Part shown: piece by piece, positions 25,886-34,163 of the stretch
How the letters are laid out: every line of letters starts with the position of its first letter
How positions within the stretch are numbered: the first letter of the stretch is position 1
NCBI RefSeq assembly: GCF_004341845.1
Contig: NZ_SLVB01000010.1
Coordinates: forward strand, 62,001 to 126,000
Source: Novosphingobium sp. PhB165
Lineage (GTDB): Bacteria > Pseudomonadota > Alphaproteobacteria > Sphingomonadales > Sphingomonadaceae
Reading direction: 5' to 3'
DNA: 64,000 nt
Translations under genes and position numbers: made by a program
The notes under the pieces: generated by a model
Seen by the model: the letters and a program-made list of their open reading frames with translations, nothing else
The model's database searches: none
Told to the model about the DNA's origin: nothing

Positions 25886-25904
25886 AGGAGCAGGGCAGGG
25901 GAAA

Positions 25905-25935
25905 CGAAAAAGGCGGGAGCTTTCGCCCCCGCCTT
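25905..25935 (-). terminator. Terminator of the parA-parB unit
   Basis: On the minus strand, AAGGCGGG (25928-25935) pairs with CCCGCCTT (25910-25917) across a 10-nt loop and is followed by TTTC. It lies 41 bp past the parB stop codon. Confidence 0.75.
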
Positions 25936-25976
25936 GTGTGATCACTCACCCATACAGATTCTTTCTGCCGGTCAGG

Positions 25977-27041
25977 TCAGGGACGCAAGCCCTTGCCCTC
26001 ACCATCGAGCAAGTCCAGCAATTCGCGCACGGCATCGAGCACTTCATCACGCGTCGCACCTGAACCGGCATGAAGGCGCAGCGTCACGCCCTGGCGGTTG
26101 CTCGATTGCACCGAGGCCATGTGCCGGCCATGGCGTGAAAAGACCGACTTGGGTTCCGGACGAACACGATCGGCTTCGGGCGCGGCCAGCAGCGTCTTGA
26201 TGACGTCGGCGGCAGGGACCGAAGGGCGCCCGCCATTGCGGCGGCTCGTCTGTTCTCGGGCAAGCCGCTGGGCCTCCTTGCGGATCGCGGGAGACTTGGC
26301 GCTGTCGTCCAGTGCCTGCGCCAACGGATAGGCGGGCTTGAGCTGAACATCGGCAGGGGAGGCGAAAGCATCGAGGATGGCGTCCGGAATGGCCGCGACC
26401 TTGAGCATCTTCGACAGCCAGCCCTTGGAGAGCTTCAGCCGCTCGGCCATGCGCGTCATGTGGTTGCCGTAGTGCTGCTTGAGTGCCTCGGCATAATTGC
26501 GCGCGCGTTCGAGATCCGAAACGTCCTTGCGGGCGCGGTTCTCAAGATCGGCAAGGCGGAAAGCGGCCTCGTCGTCGAGCTGGACGACTTGCGCAACGAA
26601 ATGCATCTCCGGATAGGAGTGCGCTCGCAGCCAGGCGACTGACCAGTGGCGGCGGGTACCAGCGATGACTTCGAAATCGTGGTCCGGGTCGCCATCGATG
26701 CGGCGGACCACCGCCGGGACTTTCTGACCGCCCTCGGCGATCATCGAATCGATCAGTTCGCGGCAGGATTCCTCGGTGAGGTGGGTATAGCTGCGCGCAT
26801 TGCCCGGCCAAGGGCGGACCCTGGCAGGATCGAGCAGCAGCTGCGTGACCTGCCGGACTTCGCCGCTGGCTACGCGGGCAAGCGCACTCTCGCGGCCGAG
26901 CAGCGTGGTGCCACGCGCGCGTTCGGCCCGCGGTACCACCGGAATGGCCGCGATATCCGTGGCTTCGGCTGCCGACGCGTTCGGTTCGATCTCTTCGTCG
27001 GAGAGCAGCGCGGCGAGATAGTCGGATTGCTTGCGGGCCAT
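25977..27041 (-). CDS. parB: Partition protein ParB
   Basis: This 354-residue ParB has the N-terminal CTPase/DNA-clamp domain (P-G-N-A-R-S-Y-T-H-L near residue 80, I-A-G-T-R-R-H-W near residue 127, A-D-L-E-N-R-A-R-K-D-V-S-D-L-E-R-A). A helix-turn-helix region follows (T-R-M-A-E-R-L-K-L-S-K-G-W-L-S-K-M-L). The C-terminal part probably dimerises. The start at 27041 is preceded by GAGG about 9 nt upstream; a longer in-frame ATG at 27080 lacks such a site. It follows parA by 125 bp. The palindromes at 25488, 25689, 25868 and 24491 are the likely parS targets. Its role is segregation of this replicon with ParA. Confidence 0.93.
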   Translation of the reverse strand: MARKQSDYLAALLSDEEIEPNASAAEATDIAAIPVVPRAERARGTTLLGRESALARVASGEVRQVTQLLLDPARVRPWPGNARSYTHLTEESCRELIDSMIAEGGQKVPAVVRRIDGDPDHDFEVIAGTRRHWSVAWLRAHSYPEMHFVAQVVQLDDEAAFRLADLENRARKDVSDLERARNYAEALKQHYGNHMTRMAERLKLSKGWLSKMLKVAAIPDAILDAFASPADVQLKPAYPLAQALDDSAKSPAIRKEAQRLAREQTSRRNGGRPSVPAADVIKTLLAAPEADRVRPEPKSVFSRHGRHMASVQSSNRQGVTLRLHAGSGATRDEVLDAVRELLDLLDGEGKGLRP

Positions 27042-27166
27042 GGGCTTACCTCGAAGGACGCTCTGAGAGGGCAGGGGCATCGGAATTCAAAAAGAACAAA
27101 TGGAAAACGCCGAACCTCGACAGCGTTCCCGAAAGAACGATGCCGCCGCAGTCCGGAAGGGCATGG

Positions 27167-28381
27167 TCAGCCATTGACCAGCAGCTCCTCGTCCACTTTC
27201 TGGCTGCGGCCCCAACCGGCGCGAACGAGCTGTTCGATCTGGCCCAGCGCCTCGTCGAGATTGGCGCGCGAGCGCTTGTGCGTGCGCGCGGTGCCGATCG
27301 GCTTTTCCAGTTCGTAGACCGTCATCATGCGCATGGCAGCATGGCTGATCTCAGCGCTTTCGAGGATCGGAACCGGGAGCAGGGCAGGGCCGAAAGTCTG
27401 CTCCATGATCGTGCGGACCATCTCGTGGCTGGGATCGTTGCCGTCGAACTTCGAGCAGATCAGGCGGACGAACGAATAGTCGACCTCGATGCCGACACCG
27501 GTCAGCTGGTCGAGCACCTGGTCCATCATCGAAAGGAACTGCACGGTCGAGCAGAAGTCCGGCGTGGTGGCGGCAAGCGGCACCAGCAGGGCATTGGCCG
27601 CCTGCATCACCGCAAGGCTGATCGTGCCGAGCGCCGGCGGCGGATCGAGAATGACCACGTCGTAATGGCGCGAAAGATCCGTAAGTCCTTGCTTCAGCTT
27701 GCGGAAGCGCGCGGCAAGTACCGATTGCCCGTCGGAACCGGCAGCGGCGAGTTCGTACTCGACGTCGAACAGTTCGAGGTTCGAGGGGATCAGGTCGACA
27801 TTGGGCCAGGGCGTGCGCTTGACCGCATAGAGCAAGTCGGCCTGGGTCGGGTCGATCGAGAGATAGGGGTAGAGCGTCTCTTCCCGCGTGATGTTGAAGT
27901 GCGGGTTGAAGCCGAACAGCGTGGTCGTGGTCGCCTGGCTGTCGCAATCGACCACCAGCACCTTGTAGCCGTGCACCGCGAAATAGTGCGCAAGATGGGT
28001 GGTGACGGTGGATTTGCCGACGCCGCCCTTGAAGTTCTGCACCGCGATCATCGCCGGAACGTCAAGCGGCGCGCGGGCCGGCGAAGCGCCGAGCACTTCG
28101 CGCATGTGCAGCATGTCCTCGATCGAGTAGCCGAGCCGGCGCCCGTTTTCCCCGGCGGGGGGAGGGGGCAGGCGGCCGTCGTCCTCTGCCATGCGGATAC
28201 GGTTGGTGGAGCAGCCAAGCAGCTGCGCCGCCTCGGCGATTCCGGTGCGGACATTGAGTCCCTTGCGGCTTTCCGGCAGAAACGCCTTGCGCCGCAAGCG
28301 CTCGATCATCTTCTCACCCGCCTCGGCAAGATCGCCAATCTGGGAAATGACGGCATTCGATTCGGCCACGCGGCACTCCAT
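27167..28381 (-). CDS. parA: Partition ATPase ParA
   Basis: This is a deviant Walker ATPase: K-G-G-V-G-K-S-T near residue 120, a D-C-D-S-Q-A-T motif (Walker A-prime) and V-I-L-D-P-P-P (Walker B). The N-terminal 110 residues contain a MerR/HTH-like region (I-A-E-A-A-Q-L-L-G-C-S-T-N-R-I-R), as in ParA proteins that also repress their own operon. I place the start at ATG 28381 (M-E-C-R-V). In-frame ATGs at 28420 and 28552 are alternatives, none with a strong ribosome site. It precedes parB on the minus strand. Confidence 0.92.
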   Translation of the reverse strand: MECRVAESNAVISQIGDLAEAGEKMIERLRRKAFLPESRKGLNVRTGIAEAAQLLGCSTNRIRMAEDDGRLPPPPAGENGRRLGYSIEDMLHMREVLGASPARAPLDVPAMIAVQNFKGGVGKSTVTTHLAHYFAVHGYKVLVVDCDSQATTTTLFGFNPHFNITREETLYPYLSIDPTQADLLYAVKRTPWPNVDLIPSNLELFDVEYELAAAGSDGQSVLAARFRKLKQGLTDLSRHYDVVILDPPPALGTISLAVMQAANALLVPLAATTPDFCSTVQFLSMMDQVLDQLTGVGIEVDYSFVRLICSKFDGNDPSHEMVRTIMEQTFGPALLPVPILESAEISHAAMRMMTVYELEKPIGTARTHKRSRANLDEALGQIEQLVRAGWGRSQKVDEELLVNG

Positions 28382-28950
28382 TGAAGCACTTTTGCGGGCA
28401 GAATAGGCAATTTCATTCATTTCGGCAATGGGATGGCCTATATTCCTGTTTGTAGTGCCACCCACCCCCTTTGAGACGCAATATCTTGGGGGCTGGCATG
28501 TCTGGAGCCCTTTTTTCCAAACGGGCAGCAAGCGTGTTTGGCTCCCGTTCATTCGATGGCCGGCGAATCATCGAAGGCGATTCAGGGGGGCGATTCGAGC
28601 CGGCATCGTGCGTGGATCCCGGAACGCATCAAGGCCGAAAGTCCCCAACTCACGCCCGATGGCCGACTGCCAGAGGCCCACGAAGGGAGTGAGGGGTTCC
28701 CACCGTGCGGCGGCGCCTGGCTGGCGTTTGCGATCCCGCCCAGCACGTCGTTTCGCAGGCCATATTCGCGTCGTTGGTGATCCGCGACGGCCTCGTCAGC
28801 ATCGGCTTCGTTGAAGCGGCGCACGGTGCCGGGCTGGCGACTGTGGAGGAAGAAAGCGCGCGGTCCCCATCGAGGCAGGCAAACTCGTGCGGATGCTGAA
28901 CGACCGGACGCTGCCGCCCGATCAGACTCCCATCGTTCTGGCCCCGGTTA
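28382..28950. other. Intergenic region between parA and the GntR gene
   Basis: In these 569 bp I find no gene I can support. The right-hand 200 bp read on either strand as short peptide-like frames and could be a decayed gene end, but show no family motif. The parA promoter must lie near 28.4-28.5 kb; no clear -35/-10 pair stands out. Confidence 0.4.
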
Positions 28951-29652
28951 TCAGCTTTCGTCCGCCGCCGTCTGCACCGACTGGAAGCGGTGGGCGTGGC
29001 GTTGCAAGCCGATGCGGGTTCGGCGGATATGGAGGACGAGCGCGGCCTGTGCGGTTTCGACCTCGCCCCGGATCACGGCATCGTAAAGCAACTGGTGCTC
29101 CACGTCGTGCGTGCGGCTGCCGCTGGCGAAGGCAAGCTTCAGGTAAGCGCGGCGATAGCTCTGCGTGGTGTCCCAGACGCGCTCGACGATCTGCGCGAGA
29201 AGGGGGGTCTCGTGCCGTCGATAGGTGATCCAGTGAAACTCGCGGCCCAGCGCAATGGCCTCGTCGATGTCGGTGACTTGTTCGTTGCGCTCCATCACCC
29301 GCTTGAGGTCGGCAAAATCGCCGTCGGTGAGGTGCGGCATGCTCTCGGCGAGCAGCAGCGGCTCGATCCGCTCGCGGATCTCGTAGGACACTTCAAGGTC
29401 GCGCAGGGACAGGCTGGCCACGCGCGCGCCGGTATTGGGCCGCATGACGACAAGCCCGCGCGCTTCCAGCATGCGCAGCGCATCGCGCACCGGGATGCGG
29501 CTCGTTTCCAGTTCGGCGGCCAGTTCGTCCTGCTTGATGCGCGCGCCGGGGGCGATCTCGCCCGCGAGAATACGCTCGGCAAGGATGTCGGCGATGCGCT
29601 GGCTGGCCGCTCCCGAGCTGGCCAAATTTGAACTGGAAGCAGGTAACGTCAT
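28951..29652 (-). CDS. GntR-family transcriptional regulator (FCD subfamily)
   Basis: This 233-residue regulator has an N-terminal winged helix (I-K-Q-D-E-L-A-A-E-L-E-T-S-R-I-P-V-R-D-A-L-R-M-L-E, residues about 39-65). A helical FCD ligand domain follows, with metal- and ligand-binding positions such as E-R-I-E, E-F-H and the D-x4-H-x pattern (V-E-H-Q-L-L-Y-D-A). The start overlaps the stop of the preceding FMN-oxidase gene by one base, so it is the last gene of the operon beginning at 34001. FCD regulators bind carboxylic acids, fitting the hydroxyacid enzymes. A GTATAC-centred site in the divergent promoter at about 34030 is a candidate operator. Confidence 0.92.
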   Translation of the reverse strand: MTLPASSSNLASSGAASQRIADILAERILAGEIAPGARIKQDELAAELETSRIPVRDALRMLEARGLVVMRPNTGARVASLSLRDLEVSYEIRERIEPLLLAESMPHLTDGDFADLKRVMERNEQVTDIDEAIALGREFHWITYRRHETPLLAQIVERVWDTTQSYRRAYLKLAFASGSRTHDVEHQLLYDAVIRGEVETAQAALVLHIRRTRIGLQRHAHRFQSVQTAADES

Positions 29653-30842
29653 CAGGTTCCTTCGAAGACCGCTGACGGCTGCATAGCGCTCCTGCCCGAA
29701 CCAAGGAAGCTTCTGTCCAGTTCATCGAGCCGGGTGATCCCCAACATGGCCATCGCCACGTCGATCTCGTTCGCGAGCAGGGCCAGCGCATGGGCCGCGC
29801 CGGCCTGTCCTGCGGCGGCGCAGCCGTAGAGCGTGGCGCGGCCGATCATCACCGCATCCGCGCCGAGCGCGATGGCCTTGATGACATCGGCCCCGCGCCG
29901 CACGCCGCTGTCGAACAGCACGGTGGCGCGGCCGCCCACGGCGTCGACAATGGCGGGCAGGGCATCGATGGCAGGCGGCGAGGAATCGAAATTGCGCCCC
30001 CCGTGATTGGATACGGCAATGCCGTCCACCCCGCGCTCGACCGCGCGGCGCGCGTCGTCCGGATGGAGCAGGCCCTTGACCACCAGCTTGCCCGGCCAGC
30101 GGCGGCGCAGCTCGTCCACGTCCTTCCAGTCGACCGAGGCCGAATTGGTGACGCGCGCGACTTTGCCGGTGATCCGGCCGCCGACTTCGGCGGGATAGTT
30201 GGCGAACTGTGGCAGTCCGCCTTCCAGCATGTAGCGCCCCATGACCGAGGCGAGCCAGCCTGGGCGGCGCAGGAAATCGCTGACGAGGCGGGTGTTGGGC
30301 CGGACCGGGTTGGACATTCCGGCGCGGCGGTTGAATTCGCGCAGCGGCCAGACGGGGGTATCCACGGTCAGCACCAGCACGTCGGCGCCGTGCTTCCCGG
30401 CGGCTTCCACCACTTGCCACGAAAGCTCGCGCCGTTCCCACAAGTACATCTGCATCCAGTGACCGGCACGGGCGACCTTGGCGATATCCGCAAAGCTGGT
30501 GGTCGAACTGGTGGTCTGGGTGAAGGGAATGCCCGCGGCGGCGGCGGCACTGGCGATGGCGCGCTCGCCCCGGTGCCACATGAGGTCGGCAATGCCGGTC
30601 GGCGCGATCACCAGGGGCAGGGGCTGGCGGCGGCCGAACAGCACGGTTTCGGCCGAGCGCGCGGACACATCGCGCAAGGTGCGCGGCGTGAGGTGCAGCG
30701 ATTGCAGGGCTGAGACATTGCGGCCGATCAGCAGGTCGTCCTCGGTCCCGCGCTCCATGAACTCCCAGATCGCGCGCGGCAGCCGGCGCCGGGCAAGGGC
30801 GCGCAGCTGGGCGATGTTATGGGCCTTCTTTGCTATGGCCAT
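29652..30842 (-). CDS. FMN-dependent 2-hydroxyacid oxidase/dehydrogenase
   Basis: This 396-residue protein of the L-lactate dehydrogenase/glycolate oxidase/mandelate dehydrogenase family has I-A-P-T-G at the flavin site, active-site His and Arg in S-N-H-G-G-R-N-F-D (about residue 282), and the phosphate-binding segment D-S-G-V-R-R-G-x-D ending in I-G-R. It oxidises an L-2-hydroxyacid to the 2-oxoacid. The gene overlaps its neighbours on both sides by single bases (TGATG-type junctions), indicating translational coupling in the minus-strand operon. The exact substrate is unknown. Together with the D-2-hydroxyacid dehydrogenase upstream it could interconvert stereoisomers. Confidence 0.9.
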   Translation of the reverse strand: MAIAKKAHNIAQLRALARRRLPRAIWEFMERGTEDDLLIGRNVSALQSLHLTPRTLRDVSARSAETVLFGRRQPLPLVIAPTGIADLMWHRGERAIASAAAAAGIPFTQTTSSTTSFADIAKVARAGHWMQMYLWERRELSWQVVEAAGKHGADVLVLTVDTPVWPLREFNRRAGMSNPVRPNTRLVSDFLRRPGWLASVMGRYMLEGGLPQFANYPAEVGGRITGKVARVTNSASVDWKDVDELRRRWPGKLVVKGLLHPDDARRAVERGVDGIAVSNHGGRNFDSSPPAIDALPAIVDAVGGRATVLFDSGVRRGADVIKAIALGADAVMIGRATLYGCAAAGQAGAAHALALLANEIDVAMAMLGITRLDELDRSFLGSGRSAMQPSAVFEGT

Positions 30843-32152
30843 CAGGTCAGGCCGAGGTTGGCGGCGAACGTCGTGCCTTCGTATTCGGTGCGGAAGACGC
30901 CGCGCTTCTGCAGGATCGGCACGACTTCATCGACGAAGTTGGTGACGGAGGACGCCATGACCGTGGGCGTCAGGTTGTAGCCGTGGCAGCCGGTTTCGCG
31001 CCAGATCTGCTCCAGCTTGTCGGCCACTTGCTCGGGCGTGCCGACGATTTGCGGCATGCCGACCGAAAGGCCCCACTTGATCGCCACTTCGCGCAAGGTG
31101 AAGGGGCGGTCGCCCAGTACCGAGGTGAAGGCCTTCATCAGCCCCTGCGAGGCCTGCGTCGCCTGTTCCTGCATCGGCTGATCGAGTTCGATGCCGGAGA
31201 AATCGACGCCCATCGTGCCCGAAAGCCGGGCAAGACAGCCGTCGAGTGGCAGGCGCTCGACCAGATCGTCAAGGTGGCGCTGCGCTTCCTCCTCGGTGCC
31301 GCCAAGGATCGGCTGCACGCCGAACAGCACGCCGGGCGCCTTGCGGCCGAGGCCGGTCGCGGCTTCCTGCAACTGGTTCATATAGCGCTGCATGCCGGGC
31401 AGGTTGGGCTGGATCGCGAAGACCACGTCGCCATGCTCAAGGCCGAAGCGCAGGCCGCGCCCCGAGGTGCCCGCCTGGAACAGCACCGGGCGCTTCTGCG
31501 GGGAGGGCAGCACCGGGCCGACCGTCTGGCACTTGTGGAACTCGCCGTCGAAATCGACGAACTTCACCTTGGAAGGATCGGCGTAGATCCCCGCCTCGCG
31601 GTCGGCGAGGACGGCGCCTTCCCCGATCGAATCCCACAGGCGGTAGCAGATCTCCATGTATTCGTCGGCGGCATCGTAGCGGCGGTCATGATCGAGCTGC
31701 TGGTGGCCGAGCGCGCGGTGCTCGCCGCGCAAGTGGCCGGTGACGATGTTCCAGCCGATGCGGCCGCCGGACAGGTAGTCCAGCGTGGAAAGCTGGCGCA
31801 CGATTGACCACGGGCGGTAGGAGCTGGTCGACATCGTCGTTGCGAGGCCGAGGTTCTCGGTCACGGCGGCGAGCGCGGAGAGCAGCACGACGGGATCGTG
31901 GTTGGGCCAGCAGATGCCGTACTTCACCGCGTCTTCATGGCTGTCGCGATAGCGGTCGAACACGCCGGGCGTATCGGCGAAGAACAGGCCGTCGAACTTG
32001 CCGCGCTCCAGCGTGCGGACGAGGTCCTGCCACGCCTTGAGATCGGCCATCGCGTCCAGCCGGTTGTCCCCGGGCGCGGCCCAGCTGAGCACGGTGTGAT
32101 TGATCGGTGAATGGATCTGGAAGCTGACCAGATGCATCTGCTTGCCTGCCAT
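30842..32152 (-). CDS. Flavin-dependent monooxygenase (luciferase-like, NtaA/SnaA/DszA type)
   Basis: This 436-residue protein of the bacterial luciferase superfamily belongs to the long NtaA/SnaA/SoxA group. Typical segments are W-x-x-L-V-R-T-L-E-R-G-K-F-D-G-L-F-F-A-D, the H-D-P-V-V-L-L-S-A-L region, S-T-x-x-Y-R-P-W (FMN side), G-R-I-G-W-N-I-V-T and Q-A-G-T-S-x-R-G. These enzymes use FMNH2 from a separate reductase and O2 to cleave C-S or C-N bonds or perform oxidation. No flavin reductase is visible nearby. AGGAGAG precedes the start. It is mid-operon, after a 170-bp gap holding a strong hairpin. Confidence 0.9.
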   Translation of the reverse strand: MAGKQMHLVSFQIHSPINHTVLSWAAPGDNRLDAMADLKAWQDLVRTLERGKFDGLFFADTPGVFDRYRDSHEDAVKYGICWPNHDPVVLLSALAAVTENLGLATTMSTSSYRPWSIVRQLSTLDYLSGGRIGWNIVTGHLRGEHRALGHQQLDHDRRYDAADEYMEICYRLWDSIGEGAVLADREAGIYADPSKVKFVDFDGEFHKCQTVGPVLPSPQKRPVLFQAGTSGRGLRFGLEHGDVVFAIQPNLPGMQRYMNQLQEAATGLGRKAPGVLFGVQPILGGTEEEAQRHLDDLVERLPLDGCLARLSGTMGVDFSGIELDQPMQEQATQASQGLMKAFTSVLGDRPFTLREVAIKWGLSVGMPQIVGTPEQVADKLEQIWRETGCHGYNLTPTVMASSVTNFVDEVVPILQKRGVFRTEYEGTTFAANLGLT

Positions 32153-32234
32153 TGTCTCTCTCCTGCTTCCTTCGCGATGCGCGGATTTCGGCCCGGCGCA
32201 TGCAGTCTTTTTGTTTCCGGCCTGTTTTCAGGAT

Positions 32235-32272
32235 GCGACCGGGCCAATGGGCGGAATTGTCGGCCCGGTCGC
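32235..32272 (-). repeat. Strong intercistronic hairpin
   Basis: A perfect 11-bp stem GCGACCGGGCC (32235-32245) pairs with 32262-32272. It lies in the 170-bp gap between the aldolase-like and monooxygenase genes. No T-tract follows, so it is more likely an attenuator or mRNA-processing element than a full terminator. Confidence 0.6.
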
Positions 32273-32322
32273 CCCTGCTGGACCGCCTTGCGGTCCCCTC
32301 CCCAGGTGCAGCCTTTACGTTC

Positions 32323-33048
32323 TTAAGACGCGGCGTCGTTGAAGGCGCCGTCGTGGATTTCGATGCCGAGGTCGGCGATGATCTCGTCCATGCCGAGGAT
32401 CTCGAACAGCACTTCGCCTTCGCCGATGCGGCGGCGGAATTCGACTTCGGCGGCGGCGCGGGTCTCGGCCTTGGCGACGGTCTGTTCGATGAGTGCGCGC
32501 GGGATCACCAGCACGCCGTCGGAATCGCCGACGATGAGATCGCCGGGCTCGACCTGAACGCCGTCGGCAACGATCGGCACGTTGACGGCGGCCGGTCCGC
32601 GCTTCTTGGGATGCTCTACGGAGACGGCGGTGGACCAGACCGGGTAGCCAAGCTCACGGATCGCATCGACATCGCGCGTGGCGCCGTAGACGACGGTGCC
32701 GGCAAGGCCCTTCTGTTTCGCGTAGGTGCAGGCAACGTCACCCCAAAGTGCACCTTGGTGCCCGCCGCCATTGGTCAGGACCAGCACGTCTCCGGCCTCG
32801 GCAACCCAAAGCGCGGCATGGATGGCAAGGTTGTCGCCGGGGAAATTCCACGCGGTGACGGCCGGGCCGCAGAGCTTCTGGCCGGGGGCGATGGGGACCA
32901 TGGCGGGGCTCATCAGGCCCATGCGCCCGGCGATCTCGCCCAGGCCTTCGTGGAGGTCGGCCACACCGAACTTCGCGGCGCGCGCGACCAGCGCGGGATC
33001 GGGCCTGGGAATGCTGCGATAGATCACGGACTTGAGCGGGGCAGTCAT
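32323..33048 (-). CDS. RraA/CHA-aldolase-like family protein
   Basis: This 241-residue protein resembles 4-carboxy-4-hydroxy-2-oxoadipate aldolases (LigK/GalC type) and the wider RraA fold. Conserved features are F-G-V-A-D-L-H-E, P-G-D-N near residue 71, G-G-x-Q-x-A-L-W-G, the G-x-x-x-x-R-D motif (V-V-Y-G-A-T-R-D) that provides the substrate Arg and metal Asp, and D-S-D-G-V-L-V-I-P-R. In LigK-type enzymes it cleaves oxaloacetate- or pyruvate-yielding aldols in aromatic catabolism. The gene overlaps the upstream dehydrogenase by 4 bases (ATGA). The substrate is not determinable here, and oxaloacetate decarboxylase activity is an alternative. Confidence 0.85.
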   Translation of the reverse strand: MTAPLKSVIYRSIPRPDPALVARAAKFGVADLHEGLGEIAGRMGLMSPAMVPIAPGQKLCGPAVTAWNFPGDNLAIHAALWVAEAGDVLVLTNGGGHQGALWGDVACTYAKQKGLAGTVVYGATRDVDAIRELGYPVWSTAVSVEHPKKRGPAAVNVPIVADGVQVEPGDLIVGDSDGVLVIPRALIEQTVAKAETRAAAEVEFRRRIGEGEVLFEILGMDEIIADLGIEIHDGAFNDAAS

Positions 33049-34001
33049 GCGAAAATCTCCGGGTTGAGCAGGGTTTCCGGCCGCTCACCACGGCTCACGA
33101 GCGCCACCACGCGGGCGACATTGAGCGCCATGTCGCGCATTCCGGCCTCGGTAACGCCGGCGACATGGGGTGAGAGCAGGCAATTGGGCAGGGCGAACAG
33201 CGGATTGTCGGGAGCGGGGGGCTCGGCCTCGAACACGTCGATGCCGGCACCGGCGATCTGGCCCGATCTCAGTGCGTCGGCGAGCGCGGCTTCGTTGACA
33301 ATGCCGCCGCGCGAACAGTTCACGAGGATCGCGTGGGGGGACATCAGGCCCAGCTCCACCGTATCGATCAGATTGCGCGTGCCGTCGGTCAGCGGGGTGT
33401 GGATCGAGATCACGTCGCGCCGCAGGATTTCCGCCAGCGGCAGCGGTTCCACCCCGGCAGCGCGGATGTCCTCATCGGGAACCACGGGATCGAAAGCGGC
33501 CACTTCCGCACCGAAACCGGCGCCGCAGATCTGCGCCACGCAGCGAGCGATGCGGCCGAAGCCGATCAGGCCGACGCGCGCGCCGGTCAGGTCGCCAAGG
33601 CGGACGGCCCAGCGCTCGTCCCAGCGGCCATTGCGCACAAGTGTATCCATCTCGCGAGTCCGGCGCAGCAGCGCCAGTATCATCGAGACGGCCCCTTCGG
33701 CCACGGCGGTGGAATTGTTGCCGCCCGGCGTATTGGCCACCATGACCCCGCGCGCGGTGGCAGCGGCAATGTCGATATTGTCCACCCCGGCACCGTGCTT
33801 CACGATGGCCTTGAGGCGCGGCATCGCGCCGAAAACCTCGGGCCCCAGCGGGCTGGTGCGGATGACGATCACACTGGTTTCGGCAAGGCGCGGGTCCTCC
33901 CGCCAGTTCGCCGGAGCGATGATATCGTGCGCCTGCTCCATCCGTTCGACGCCGAGCGGATGAATCGGATCGATAATGCATACGAGTTCACGGGAACTCA
34001 T
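33045..34001 (-). CDS. D-isomer-specific 2-hydroxyacid dehydrogenase
   Basis: This 318-residue NAD(P)-dependent dehydrogenase has the substrate-domain H-G-A-G-V-D-N motif, Rossmann G-x-G-x-x-A (G-F-G-R-I-A), catalytic Arg in N-C-S-R-G-G, Glu in D-V-F-E-A-E-P-P and His in S-P-H-V-A-G. It is the first gene of the minus-strand catabolic operon, with GGAGAGG upstream of the start, divergent from the SMP-30 gene. It reduces a 2-oxoacid, or oxidises a D-2-hydroxyacid. It may also act on phosphoglycerate-like substrates, but the operon context favours a catabolic 2-hydroxyacid. Confidence 0.92.
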   Translation of the reverse strand: MSSRELVCIIDPIHPLGVERMEQAHDIIAPANWREDPRLAETSVIVIRTSPLGPEVFGAMPRLKAIVKHGAGVDNIDIAAATARGVMVANTPGGNNSTAVAEGAVSMILALLRRTREMDTLVRNGRWDERWAVRLGDLTGARVGLIGFGRIARCVAQICGAGFGAEVAAFDPVVPDEDIRAAGVEPLPLAEILRRDVISIHTPLTDGTRNLIDTVELGLMSPHAILVNCSRGGIVNEAALADALRSGQIAGAGIDVFEAEPPAPDNPLFALPNCLLSPHVAGVTEAGMRDMALNVARVVALVSRGERPETLLNPEIFA

Positions 34002-34016
34002 GGGGTTTTCGCCTCT

Positions 34017-34055
34017 CCAAGCCAGTTATGTATACTTTTTTGTCTGATGGCTTGG
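34017..34055. promoter_or_regulatory. Operator candidate in the divergent catabolic promoter
   Basis: An inverted repeat CCAAGCCA (34017-34024) / TGGCTTGG (34048-34055) flanks a TATGTATACTT segment with central GTATAC (34030-34035). FCD-type GntR regulators often bind GTATAC-centred sites, and a GntR gene ends the minus-strand operon. Confidence 0.5.
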
Positions 34056-34163
34056 TGAAGCCTCTTTTCAGAACGGTCAATGGGCAATAGGTCTTTCGCC
34101 AAGCAGGAGGCGTGCCCATCGGCGCAATGCCGTGGGAGCGATGCCCCGAAACAGGAGAGAGAG

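Larger units (their letters stand above)
25428..25976. other. repA-parB intergenic region (centromere and repA promoter)
   Basis: These 549 bp have no gene. They contain the three intergenic parS-like palindromes, spaced about 200 and 180 bp, the terminator of the parAB unit at the right end, and presumably the repA promoter. Confidence 0.7.
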
